The translations under genes were made by a program, and so were the position numbers. A stretch of DNA of 39,885 bases, taken from the NCBI GenBank assembly GCA_046092445.1, contig JBJTDR010000099.1, forward strand, positions 1-39,885, read 5' to 3'. The notes beneath the pieces were generated by a model, which did not search any database, was not told the origin of the DNA, and saw only the letters and a program-made list of their open reading frames with translations. Below are positions 7,085-15,393 of the stretch, piece by piece; within the stretch, counting starts at the first letter, position 1; each line of letters opens with the position of its first letter. The DNA is from CAIUPE01 sp046092445 (GTDB lineage Bacteria > Pseudomonadota > Alphaproteobacteria > Rhizobiales > Beijerinckiaceae).

Positions 7085-9406
7085 ATGTTTCGTGCAACGG
7101 TGAAGGAAAGAATGGAATCGAAAGCGATGAAAAAAAATGAATTTCGCTCCCGTTTTATCGCCGGTTTGTTAGTCGGTGGGATGTTTTTCGCTGTTTCAGC
7201 CTTCGCTGTTCAGGCTCAGGAAGTGGTCGTTCAAGGCAATAGCAGGGTTGATACGTCCACAATCAAGTCATATTTTTCTGGTCAGTCCGCTGCGGAACTC
7301 GAGAAGGAGCTGAGCGCGACCGGGCTCTTTTCCAGCGTGAGGGTTTCAAAAGTCGGCTCGAAGCTCATTGTGAAGGTGGCCGAAAACAATACCATCAATC
7401 GCGTCGCGTTCGAGGGAAACAAGAGGCTGGTTTCCGAGGTGCTCGAGGGAGAAATCCAACTGAAGTCGAGAGGTGTGTTCAGCCAGTCGGTTCTTGAAGC
7501 GGACACAGCCCGGCTGAAAGAACTTTACGAGCGGTCGGGACGTTCAAATGCTCAGGTCACGTCGCGGGTCGTTCAGTTGGAAAACGGCAAGATCGATGTC
7601 GTCTTTACAATCGTCGAGGGGGACAAGACGGGTGTCAAGTCGATTGATTTTACCGGCAACAAGGCGTTCTCGGCAGGTCGCCTGCGTGATGAGATGACCA
7701 CAACGCAATCCAATTTTCTTTCATGGATCAAGACCTCGGACATTTACGACCCCGATCGGCTGGCCGCTGACGCCGAGCTCGTCCGGCGGTTTTACCTGCG
7801 GAACGGCTATGCCGACATGCAGATAATCTCGACGGATGTCCAGTATGATGGAGATGCCGGCGGCTACACTGTTGTGATCGCGATCGAGGAAGGCAAACAG
7901 TACCGGGTCGGTTCGGTGGAGGTGTCATCAAGTATCACGAATGTGGATGCCGACAGTCTTCGCTCCGGTCTGAAGATTGCAGAGGGGGATGTTTACAACG
8001 CTGATCTGGTTGAAAAAACGATTTACGGGATAACTGCGGAGGTTTCGTCGCGCGGTTTTGTCTTCTCCCAAGTCCGGCCCGAAGGGAACCGGGACTCGGA
8101 GGCTGGTCTTGTCAATCTCAGCTTCGCGGTCGAGGAGGGGCCTAGGGTCTATATTGAGCGCATCAACATCCGCGGAAATACACGTACACGGGACAATGTC
8201 ATCCGCCGCGAATTCGACGTTGGCGAGGGAGATGCATACAACAAGGTGCTGATTGATCGCACCGAGCGGCGTCTGAACAATCTCGGATTTTTCAGGCAGG
8301 TAAGGATCACCAACGAGCCCGGTTCCGCACCGGACCGTGTCATCATCAATGTTGATGTAGAGGATCAGGCGACCGGGCAGTTTTCAGTGGCATTTGGATA
8401 CTCGACTACGGAAGGCGCGATTGGCGAAGTGGGTATTCGTGAAACCAATCTTATCGGTCAGGGGCAGGACGTCAGGATCAGTGGATCAACCGGGCAATAT
8501 ACCCGCGGCGTCGAGTTCAACTACACGGAGCCCTATTTCATGGACCGCCGGTTAGCGGCCGGTTTGGACCTCTATTCAAAGGAAAGCGACAATACACGGT
8601 TTGCCCGTTATTCGAACACCATCTCCGGCGGTACGTTGCGGGCAGGTTTTGCACTGACGGAAGAAACCAAATTGGGTCTGAAATATTCGTTGTATAACAA
8701 TGACGTGGTCATTGCTTCGAAATACAAGGATGGTTTGGGTTCTGATGACGCATCGACCGCGATCAGGAGTTCCGAGGGCGTGAATCTCACCTCTCTGGTC
8801 GGTTATTCGATGATTTTTAACACGGTCGATAACGTCAATAATCCGCGTTCCGGGATACTGGCAGAGCTTGAGCAGGATTTTGCCGGTCTGGGCGGAGACT
8901 CGAGATACGTCCGAACCACTGGCGACATGAAATATTATCACGAAATTTCCGATAATTTTGTTGGGTTGCTTCGCGGTCAGGCAGGTTATCTCCTTGCGGA
9001 TAATCCAAGGATCATCGACAATTTTTTCATGGGGCCTAATCTTGTCAGAGGTTTTTCGAACTCCGGCCTGGGGCCGAGGGACAAGGCGTTCGATGTCAGA
9101 TATAATGCCCTTGGCGGCACGACCTATGTCGGCGGTACCACGGAAATCCAGTTCCCGCTTTTTGGGTTGCCGCGCGAGGCGGGTCTGAAGGGCTCGGTTT
9201 TTGCCGATGCGGGTACGTTGTTCGGCTTTTCAAGCACAAAGCCGACAAATTTTGTTGAAGACAACGTGATCCGTTCGTCGATCGGAACGGGAATTCTCTG
9301 GCAATCTCCTGTCGGGCCGATCCGGCTCGATTTTGCCTGGCCAGTGACAAAGGGCAAGTACGATCAGACAGAGGTTTTCCGTTTTGTCGGTGGAACAGCG
9401 TTCTGA
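7085..9406 (+). CDS. bamA: Outer membrane protein assembly factor BamA
   Basis: BamA is the central Omp85 component that folds beta-barrel proteins into the outer membrane. The 773-residue frame starts at ATG 7085 behind GGGAGG (7075-7080). ATGs at 7112 (behind AAGGA) and 7127 are alternatives that would give a more usual signal peptide. The export signal is KKNEFRSRFIAGLLVGGMFF and the following Ala-rich stretch, with likely cleavage after VQA before QEVVVQGN. Five POTRA repeats follow, each recognisable by GN/GNKxF-type strands (NRVAFEGNKRL, SIDFTGNKAF, RINIRGNTRTRDNVIRREF). The barrel contains the loop-6 VRGF at 654-657 and ends in a terminal Phe (FRFVGGTAF), the barrel signal. The 120-base gap after rseP probably contains a promoter, but I cannot place it with confidence. 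Confidence 0.95.
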   Translation: MFRATVKERMESKAMKKNEFRSRFIAGLLVGGMFFAVSAFAVQAQEVVVQGNSRVDTSTIKSYFSGQSAAELEKELSATGLFSSVRVSKVGSKLIVKVAENNTINRVAFEGNKRLVSEVLEGEIQLKSRGVFSQSVLEADTARLKELYERSGRSNAQVTSRVVQLENGKIDVVFTIVEGDKTGVKSIDFTGNKAFSAGRLRDEMTTTQSNFLSWIKTSDIYDPDRLAADAELVRRFYLRNGYADMQIISTDVQYDGDAGGYTVVIAIEEGKQYRVGSVEVSSSITNVDADSLRSGLKIAEGDVYNADLVEKTIYGITAEVSSRGFVFSQVRPEGNRDSEAGLVNLSFAVEEGPRVYIERINIRGNTRTRDNVIRREFDVGEGDAYNKVLIDRTERRLNNLGFFRQVRITNEPGSAPDRVIINVDVEDQATGQFSVAFGYSTTEGAIGEVGIRETNLIGQGQDVRISGSTGQYTRGVEFNYTEPYFMDRRLAAGLDLYSKESDNTRFARYSNTISGGTLRAGFALTEETKLGLKYSLYNNDVVIASKYKDGLGSDDASTAIRSSEGVNLTSLVGYSMIFNTVDNVNNPRSGILAELEQDFAGLGGDSRYVRTTGDMKYYHEISDNFVGLLRGQAGYLLADNPRIIDNFFMGPNLVRGFSNSGLGPRDKAFDVRYNALGGTTYVGGTTEIQFPLFGLPREAGLKGSVFADAGTLFGFSSTKPTNFVEDNVIRSSIGTGILWQSPVGPIRLDFAWPVTKGKYDQTEVFRFVGGTAF

Positions 9407-9448
9407 TTGGTGGTTTGGCTCTGAATTCTGAAGGGCAAAGGTTTTGCC

Positions 9449-10513
9449 ATGAGCCGTCCACGTTTTTTTCCGGAGCCTGTTCCTGTGAGCCTGGCCGATC
9501 TTTTGGCCATTACCGGCGGGTCGGGGGAGGTTCGCCGGTCGGCTGATGACCTTCGGACATTTTGTGGTGTGGCACCGCTCGATCGGGCCTGCGGGTCGGA
9601 TGTCTCCTTCTTCGACAATGTGAAGTATCTGGAAGACCTGAAGACAACGCGTGCTGGTGCATGCTTCGTGGCGCCTCAATACGTGGCACACGTGCCAAAG
9701 CGGACGGTTGCTCTCGTCTCCACTCAGCCCTACCTCTCTTTTGCAATGGCAAGTGCGCGACTTTTTCCGCTGGCAATGGCACCCGGAACAGTGATGGGCG
9801 GAAAAGGTGTGATGGCTGGCGCAACGGTCAGCCCGGATGCGCGGCTTGAAGCGGATGTATCAGTCGATCCCGGAGTTGTAATCGGTCCCTTCGCACAAAT
9901 CGGATCCGGTTCATCCATCGCTGCCAATACCGTAATTGGTCGTGGGGTTCAGATTGGTCGCGGGTGTCATATCGGTGCGAACGTCACGATCATTCACTCA
10001 TTTGTGGGAAATGGTGTGATCATTCATTCGGGGGCATCAATTGGTCAGGACGGGTTTGGCTTCTCAATCGGTCGCACGGAACACATAAAGGTTCCCCAGA
10101 CTGGCCGTGTCGTTATTCAGGATCATGTCGAGATTGGTGCTAATGTTGCAATCGATCGCGGAGCGAACCGTGATACAGTAATCGGGGAGGGCACGAAGAT
10201 CGATAATCTTGTCCAGATCGCGCATAATGTCGTGATCGGGCGTCATTGTCTCATCGCTGGCCAGGTGGGGATTGCGGGCAGTGCGGTGATTGGCGATTTC
10301 GTGTTCATGGGCGGCCAGGTTGGTATTGCGGGTCATGTCAGGATCGGGTCCGGTTCGCAGATAGCAGGTGGAAGTGACGTGCATGGGGATATTGCTCCGG
10401 GATCAAAAGTCGGCGGGTCGCCCGCGCGACCGATGAAACAATGGTTCCGTGAGGTTGCGGTTTTGAGCAGAATTGCAGAAAAGTCGCGCGGCGGCAGTCC
10501 GGTGACGGACTGA
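9449..10513 (+). CDS. lpxD: UDP-3-O-acylglucosamine N-acyltransferase
   Basis: LpxD adds the second, N-linked hydroxyacyl chain to UDP-3-O-acylglucosamine in the third step of lipid A synthesis, using acyl-ACP. At 354 residues the length is usual. Residues 1-110 form the uridine-binding N-terminal domain; residues about 115-320 form a left-handed parallel beta-helix of hexapeptide repeats (for example VIGPFAQIGSGSSI, VVIGRHCLIAGQVG). His259 in QIAHNV is the expected catalytic base. CAAAGG at 9436-9441 lies about seven bases before the ATG. It is 42 bases downstream of bamA and heads the lpxD-fabZ-lpxA-lpxI-lpxB cluster. Confidence 0.96.
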   Translation: MSRPRFFPEPVPVSLADLLAITGGSGEVRRSADDLRTFCGVAPLDRACGSDVSFFDNVKYLEDLKTTRAGACFVAPQYVAHVPKRTVALVSTQPYLSFAMASARLFPLAMAPGTVMGGKGVMAGATVSPDARLEADVSVDPGVVIGPFAQIGSGSSIAANTVIGRGVQIGRGCHIGANVTIIHSFVGNGVIIHSGASIGQDGFGFSIGRTEHIKVPQTGRVVIQDHVEIGANVAIDRGANRDTVIGEGTKIDNLVQIAHNVVIGRHCLIAGQVGIAGSAVIGDFVFMGGQVGIAGHVRIGSGSQIAGGSDVHGDIAPGSKVGGSPARPMKQWFREVAVLSRIAEKSRGGSPVTD

Positions 10514-10554
10514 ATTATCGATTCGTGTGTCTTGTATCGGAAGGGGGCTCGGCA

Positions 10555-11016
10555 ATGAGTGATGTTCCACGGAGGGAGCTGGGAAGCGCGGATATTTCAA
10601 GAATTCTTGAATTGCTTCCTCATCGTTATCCTTTTCTGCTGATTGACAAAATCATTGAAATGGACGGTGACGAGTCATGTATCGGCATCAAGAACGTCAC
10701 GTTCAACGAACCGCAGTTCAATGGACATTTTCCCGGCCAGCCGGTTATGCCGGGTGTCATGCTGATTGAGGGCATGGCACAGACAGCGGGCGCTTTGTGT
10801 GTGGCATCAAAAGCCGGGCAGGCCGCGCCCCGGATCGTCTATTTCATGACGATTGACAATGCAAAGTTCAGAAAGCCGGTCGTGCCGGGAGACCAGGTCG
10901 AATATCACCTCAAAAAGCTGAAGCACCGTGCAAATATGTGGTGGTTCAAAGGCGAGGCCAAAGTTCGCGGCAAACTCGTTTGTGAAGCGGAACTCAGTGC
11001 GATGCTGGTGCAGTGA
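10555..11016 (+). CDS. fabZ: 3-hydroxyacyl-ACP dehydratase FabZ
   Basis: FabZ dehydrates 3-hydroxyacyl-ACP to trans-2-enoyl-ACP in fatty acid elongation, drawing on the same hydroxyacyl-ACP pool that LpxA and LpxD use. The start at ATG 10555 follows AAGGGGG (10540-10546) and gives MSDVPRRELG and 153 residues, the family norm; an upstream extension to 10525 is unsupported. The hot-dog fold active site is clear: His23 in LPHRYPFLLID, and Glu72 in GHFPGQPVMPGVMLIEG. Its stop overlaps the lpxA start (TGATG), so the two are translationally coupled. Confidence 0.96.
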   Translation: MSDVPRRELGSADISRILELLPHRYPFLLIDKIIEMDGDESCIGIKNVTFNEPQFNGHFPGQPVMPGVMLIEGMAQTAGALCVASKAGQAAPRIVYFMTIDNAKFRKPVVPGDQVEYHLKKLKHRANMWWFKGEAKVRGKLVCEAELSAMLVQ

Positions 11017-11825
11017 TGGGCTCGGAAAGTGCGATTGATGTTTTCTCGCGGGTAGATCCAAAGGCACAGATCGGCGTTGGCTGTCAAATCGGACCTTTCT
11101 GTTCGATCGGGCCTGATGTGGTTCTGGGCGATGGTGCGGTTCTGGAAAGTCATATCAGTCTTTCGGGCCGCACCATGATCGGCCCTCGCGCGCATATTTT
11201 CCCGTTTGCCTCGATCGGTCACAGGCCGCAGGACCTGAAATACCATGGCGAGCCATCAACGCTCGTGATCGGGGCGGATTGCAAGATACGGGAAGGCGTA
11301 ACCATGAATCCGGGCACGGAGGGCGGCGGAATGGTGACACGGATCGGTGATCATTGTACGTTTCTCGCCGGGTCCCATGTGGCCCATGACTGCAGCGTCG
11401 GCAGCAATGTGATTTTCTCCAATAATGTCATGCTGGCCGGGCATTGTCAGGTAGGGGATTACGCAATCCTCGGCGGTGGAGCGGCAGTGCACCAGTTCTG
11501 CCGGATTGGCGCACACGCATTCATCGGCGGCCTGTCGGGGGTTGAGAATGACGTCATCCCCTACGGGATTGCGCTTGGCAATCGTGCCCATCTGGCAGGC
11601 CTGAACATGGTCGGGTTGAAGCGTCGTGGTTTTGCGCGTGAGGAAATACATGATATCCGTCGCGCATACCGGCTCCTCTTTGCGGAGGAAGGAACGCTTG
11701 CCGAGCGGATCGAGGACGTTGCGGTGGATTTTGCCGGTCACAAAGTCGTGATGGAGATTTTGGAGTTTCTCCGGGGTGGGGGCACGCGGTCGATCTGCAC
11801 GCCGCGTGACTCGCAAGAGGTTTGA
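11016..11825 (+). CDS. lpxA: UDP-N-acetylglucosamine acyltransferase
   Basis: LpxA catalyses the first, reversible step of lipid A synthesis, transferring a 3-hydroxyacyl chain to the 3-OH of UDP-GlcNAc. The ATG at 11016 overlaps the fabZ stop by one base; a GTG three bases earlier is an alternative. The 269 residues consist of a hexapeptide-repeat beta-helix (about 1-190) and a C-terminal helical domain. HVAHDCSVG at 121-129 contains the equivalent of the catalytic histidine, His124. The IPYGIALGNRAHLAGLN segment is typical of LpxA and separates it from LpxD. The stop is two bases before the lpxI ATG. Confidence 0.96.
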   Translation: MGSESAIDVFSRVDPKAQIGVGCQIGPFCSIGPDVVLGDGAVLESHISLSGRTMIGPRAHIFPFASIGHRPQDLKYHGEPSTLVIGADCKIREGVTMNPGTEGGGMVTRIGDHCTFLAGSHVAHDCSVGSNVIFSNNVMLAGHCQVGDYAILGGGAAVHQFCRIGAHAFIGGLSGVENDVIPYGIALGNRAHLAGLNMVGLKRRGFAREEIHDIRRAYRLLFAEEGTLAERIEDVAVDFAGHKVVMEILEFLRGGGTRSICTPRDSQEV

Positions 11826-11827
11826 GG

Positions 11828-12679
11828 ATGGCTTTGGTTCGGACCGGACCCGTTGCCATCATTGCGGGCAATGGGTCGTTTCCGCTGGAGATCGCAACGG
11901 CCCTGTCCGCGCAGGGAGATACGTGTTTTATCGTCGGGTTGCGCGGGTTTGCGGAGCGTGGAATAAGGCGGTTTGATCATGTCTATGCCGATATGCTGGA
12001 CCCGCAGCGGATTCTGGAGACGCTGCGAGGGATCGGCGCGCGCGGTGTCGTACTTGCGGGTGGTGTCAACAGGCCGGGGCCGACGGCGGCACTATCAATC
12101 TATTCCTTTTTTCGGCATCGTACCGAATTGAAGCGTATTCTGGCGGGGGGTGACGATCATCTCCTTCGGGGTGTCATTTCCCTTTTTGAAGAGGCAGGAT
12201 TCCCAGTCCTTGGTGTTGACGATGTTGCCCCGGGAGTTCTCGCTGGCGAAGGTCTGCTAGGTTCGGTCGAATATGCGGCGCAGTCTGCCACGGATATCTC
12301 ACTTGGCATCGAGTTTCTGAAGGTGATCGGTCACTACGATATCGGACAAGGTGTCGTTGTTGGAGACGGCCGGATTATTGCGGTCGAAGGTCCGGAGGGA
12401 ACGGACTCGATGCTGCAGAGGGTCACGCAGATGCGGAAGGCGAAACGACTTCGGCTTCAGCATGATCAACCCGTGCTCGTGAAAGTCCCGAAGCCGACGC
12501 AGGATCGCCGGGTTGATCTCCCTGCGATCGGCCCGCGAACGATCGAGTCCGCCCGGCGGTCGGGCATGTCGGGGATTGCGGTCGCTGCCGGGGATGTGGT
12601 TCTTGTCGAGCGCGAAAAGCTGATCAGCCGTGCGGACGAGGCGGGAGTATTTCTGGTCGGGGTCAGAGCCAGGGGGTGA
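11828..12679 (+). CDS. lpxI: UDP-2,3-diacylglucosamine diphosphatase LpxI
   Basis: LpxI cleaves UDP-2,3-diacylglucosamine to lipid X and UMP, the fourth lipid A step. It is the unrelated replacement of LpxH found in alphaproteobacteria, first characterised in Caulobacter. The ATG at 11828 has AAGAGG at 11815-11820; the TTG at 11822 is less likely. The 283-residue length fits. The N-terminal domain begins GPVAIIAGNGSFPLEIA, and the C-terminal catalytic domain has LGSVEYAAQSATDISLGI, AVEGPEGTDSML and LVKVPKPTQDRRVDLPAIGP, conserved in the DUF1009 family. It sits between lpxA and lpxB as expected, three bases before lpxB. No lpxH is present in the window. Confidence 0.94.
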   Translation: MALVRTGPVAIIAGNGSFPLEIATALSAQGDTCFIVGLRGFAERGIRRFDHVYADMLDPQRILETLRGIGARGVVLAGGVNRPGPTAALSIYSFFRHRTELKRILAGGDDHLLRGVISLFEEAGFPVLGVDDVAPGVLAGEGLLGSVEYAAQSATDISLGIEFLKVIGHYDIGQGVVVGDGRIIAVEGPEGTDSMLQRVTQMRKAKRLRLQHDQPVLVKVPKPTQDRRVDLPAIGPRTIESARRSGMSGIAVAAGDVVLVEREKLISRADEAGVFLVGVRARG

Positions 12680-12682
12680 CAC

Positions 12683-13840
12683 ATGCCTTTGCGGATCGCA
12701 ATGATCGTCGGCGAGTCCTCTGGTGATCAATTGGCGGCGAAACTCATGCCGGCATTAAGTGATCATTTTGCACCGGATCGTATTGAATGGATCGGTGTCG
12801 GCGGGGAACGTATGGCAAGTCTCGGTTTTCAAAGTCTTTTTCCGCTATCGGATATCGCCGTCATGGGCATCTTTCCAGTTCTGGCGCGGTTGCCGTTGAT
12901 CTTGCGGCGGATTGCAGAGACTTCGGATGCGGTCATCCGGTCACGTCCCGATGTCCTTGTCATCATCGATAGTCCCGATTTTACCCACCGGGTCGCCCGG
13001 CGCGTGAGGTCCGTTTTGCCGGAATTGCCTGTTGTCGATTATGTCAGCCCTACCGTCTGGGCGTGGCGGCCCGGCAGAGCACGAAGGATGCGCGCATATG
13101 TTGATCACGTTTTGGCTCTGCTTCCGTTCGAGCCGGCGATTCATCGTCGGCTTGGCGGACCGGAGTGCACTTATGTCGGGCACCCGCTGACGGAGAGACT
13201 CTCGGAACTCAGGCCGAGCGAAGCCGAGACCGCAGAACGCGCGAGCCGGCCCGAGAGACTTCTGGTGCTCCCGGGTAGTCGTCGGTCCGAGATACGACGG
13301 CTGATGCCCGTATTTGGCGAGACGGTACGTCGTCTCTCTGAACATGTTTCAGGTAGTCTTGAGGTCATTCTGCCTGCTGTCAGCCATTTACGCGAAGAAA
13401 TCACCACTCTGTCGACGGATTGGGAAGTCAAACCTGAGCTCGTTTTTGGCGAAAGGGCAAAGCTTGAGGCGTTCCGGACTGCGCGCGTCGCGTTGGCTGC
13501 CTCGGGTACCGTAACGCTCGAACTGGCATTAGCGGCGATTCCAATGGTTGTCGCCTACAAGGTTTCGTTTCTAGAGGGGCAGTTGCGGCATGTTATACGC
13601 GTGCCCTCGATTGTGTTGCCGAATCTGGTGCTCGGAAAAAATCTGATCCCCGAGCACATCCAAGCTGAATGCAATCCCGAACAATTGACGCGTGATCTGC
13701 TGCCGTTGTTCTTTGATGCGGCGGCGCGAGAAGCTCAATTGGACGGATTTCAAAGGCTCGAGTCGCTGATGACAACAGGTATCCGCTCTCCCAGCCAGAT
13801 TTCTGCGGCGATCATTGCCCGATTGATCAAACGCCAATAA
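12683..13840 (+). CDS. lpxB: Lipid-A-disaccharide synthase
   Basis: LpxB is a GT19 glycosyltransferase that joins lipid X to UDP-2,3-diacylglucosamine to make the disaccharide of lipid A, acting at the cytoplasmic face of the inner membrane. The ATG at 12683 follows AGGGGGTG. The 385 residues include the N-terminal GESSGD at 10-15, DSPDFTHRVARRVR, YVSPTVWAWRPGRA and the nucleotide-sugar region LVLPGSRRSEIRRLMPVF and ASGTVTLELAL. It is the last + strand gene of the envelope cluster; gltA converges on it with a 50-base gap that contains a hairpin. Confidence 0.96.
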   Translation: MPLRIAMIVGESSGDQLAAKLMPALSDHFAPDRIEWIGVGGERMASLGFQSLFPLSDIAVMGIFPVLARLPLILRRIAETSDAVIRSRPDVLVIIDSPDFTHRVARRVRSVLPELPVVDYVSPTVWAWRPGRARRMRAYVDHVLALLPFEPAIHRRLGGPECTYVGHPLTERLSELRPSEAETAERASRPERLLVLPGSRRSEIRRLMPVFGETVRRLSEHVSGSLEVILPAVSHLREEITTLSTDWEVKPELVFGERAKLEAFRTARVALAASGTVTLELALAAIPMVVAYKVSFLEGQLRHVIRVPSIVLPNLVLGKNLIPEHIQAECNPEQLTRDLLPLFFDAAAREAQLDGFQRLESLMTTGIRSPSQISAAIIARLIKRQ

Positions 13841-13856
13841 ATTCGACAATGTCGCT

Positions 13857-13880
13857 GCGATCCCCGGTTACGGGTGTCGC
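13857..13880. terminator. Hairpin between convergent lpxB and gltA
   Basis: GCGA-TC-CCCG (13857-13866) folds on CGGG-TG-TCGC (13871-13880) around a GTTA loop, with one internal mismatch pair. It lies in the 50-base gap between the lpxB stop (+) and the gltA stop (-), so it could serve both transcripts. It lacks T tracts on either side, so the assignment is tentative. Confidence 0.3.
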
Positions 13881-13890
13881 TCGTCGGGCG

Positions 13891-15177
13891 CTATCTCTTG
13901 TCCAAAGCGATGTAATTGCGTTGCGGTTCACCGGTATATAATTGCCTTGGCCGGCCAATCCTTTGGGAAGGATCTTCGATCATCTCTTTCCATTGAGCAA
14001 TCCAGCCAACTGTCCGCGCGAGTGCAAAAAGAACGGTGAACATCGACGTCGGAAAGCCCATCGCCTTGAGTGTAATGCCCGAATAGAAATCTATATTCGG
14101 ATATAGTTTTTTCTCGATGAAATAGGAATCGTGCAACGCGATCCGCTCCAACTCCATCGCGACATCCAGCAAGGGGTCATCCTTGACGCCAAGTTCCTTC
14201 AGCACTTCATGGGTTGTTTTCTGCATGATTTTGGCACGAGGGTCGTAATTCTTATAAACCCTATGCCCGAAGCCCATCAAACGAAACGGGTCATCCTTGT
14301 CTTTCGCCCGGGCGATGTAGTGGGGTATCCGATCAGGCGTCCCGATTTCCTGAAGCATTTTGAGGGCGGCTTCATTTGCGCCACCATGGGCTGGACCCCA
14401 GAGACAGGCAACACCCGCTGCAATGCATGCAAAGGGATTCGCTCCCGACGATCCGGCCAGACGGACCGTGGACGTGGAGGCATTCTGCTCGTGATCGGCA
14501 TGAAGAATAAAGATACGGTCCAGTGCACGCGCGAGAACCGGATTGACCTTATAGTCCTCGCATGGAACGGCAAAACACATCCGGAGAAAGTTCGATGTAT
14601 AATCGAGATTGTTCTGCGGATAAATGAATGGCTGGCCGATCGAATATTTATACGCCATGGCAGCAAGCGTCGGAATCTTTGCGATCATGCGCATCGAAGC
14701 GATCATGCGCTGCGTCGGATCGGAGATATCGGTGGAGTCATGATAGAATGCGGACAAGGCACCAACGCTTGCGACCATCACCGACATCGGGTGCGCATCG
14801 CGACGAAACCCCTGAAAGAACCGCATCATCTGTTCGTGCACCATCGTGTGATGCGTGACATTATAATTGAAATCCGCGCGCTGGCTCGGTGTCGGAAGTT
14901 CTCCGTAGAGCAGCAGATAGCAGGTTTCGAGAAAATCACCGTGCTCGGCCAGTTGCTCGATCGGGTAGCCGCGATAGAGTAGAACACCTTCATCACCATC
15001 AATGTAGGTGATTTTCGACTCGCAACTCGCGGTTGATGTAAATCCAGGGTCATAGGTGAACATACCAGTCTGAGCATAAAGCTTGCTGATATCCAGTACC
15101 CGGGGGCCGATCGATCCGTCCCTGACAGGCATCTCCAGAGACTTGTCACCAATTGCAAGCGAAGCTTCGGAACTCAT
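13891..15177 (-). CDS. gltA: Citrate synthase (type II, proteobacterial)
   Basis: GltA condenses acetyl-CoA and oxaloacetate at the entry of the TCA cycle. The 428-residue length and the N-terminal beta-rich domain (residues about 1-60, including ITYIDGDEGVLLYRGYPIEQL) mark the hexameric, NADH-sensitive type of Gram-negative bacteria. The catalytic triad is visible: His264 in GPAHGGANEAAL, His305 in MGFGHRVYKN and Asp363 in NIDFYSG. HADHEQNAST at 226-235 is also conserved. The start ATG (complement of 15175-15177) follows AGAGGT. It lies downstream of gltX on the - strand with a 216-base gap that probably contains its own promoter. Confidence 0.97.
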   Translation of the reverse strand: MSSEASLAIGDKSLEMPVRDGSIGPRVLDISKLYAQTGMFTYDPGFTSTASCESKITYIDGDEGVLLYRGYPIEQLAEHGDFLETCYLLLYGELPTPSQRADFNYNVTHHTMVHEQMMRFFQGFRRDAHPMSVMVASVGALSAFYHDSTDISDPTQRMIASMRMIAKIPTLAAMAYKYSIGQPFIYPQNNLDYTSNFLRMCFAVPCEDYKVNPVLARALDRIFILHADHEQNASTSTVRLAGSSGANPFACIAAGVACLWGPAHGGANEAALKMLQEIGTPDRIPHYIARAKDKDDPFRLMGFGHRVYKNYDPRAKIMQKTTHEVLKELGVKDDPLLDVAMELERIALHDSYFIEKKLYPNIDFYSGITLKAMGFPTSMFTVLFALARTVGWIAQWKEMIEDPSQRIGRPRQLYTGEPQRNYIALDKR

Positions 15178-15393
15178 TCTTACCTCTTTTGTCGGCGTCC
15201 GCGAACAACGCCAATCTAGCCCTGGAACCGTGCGGCCGCACCCTATACTTTCGATGTGGTTGTTTTAGGCGATGAACGCTTCGTTTGCGTTAATCGGAAA
15301 GCTAGAACACTTCCCTTCAGGACACAATCGGTGAAAAGCGATCCAGCTCCCTGATTATGGCATGGCTCCATAACCCTGTCATCACACTCTGTA
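15178..15393 (-). promoter_or_regulatory. gltX-gltA intergenic region: hairpins, presumed gltA promoter
   Basis: This 216-base gap separates gltX from gltA on the - strand. It holds a 6-bp hairpin, TTATGG/CCATAA, at 15355-15373 about 20 bases after the gltX stop, without a T tract, and a weaker 5-bp one, AACGC/GCGTT, at 15275-15291. On the - strand, TTGTGT, 17 bases, then TAGCTT (about 15301-15329) is a possible but mediocre promoter for gltA; a TATAGG closer to the gene lacks a -35. I see no coding sequence here. Confidence 0.3.

Noticed and set aside
14131..14982. 283-codon open frame antisense to gltA
   Set aside because: It lies wholly opposite a strongly conserved citrate synthase gene, has no recognisable domain or ribosome-binding site, and reads as a frame shadow.
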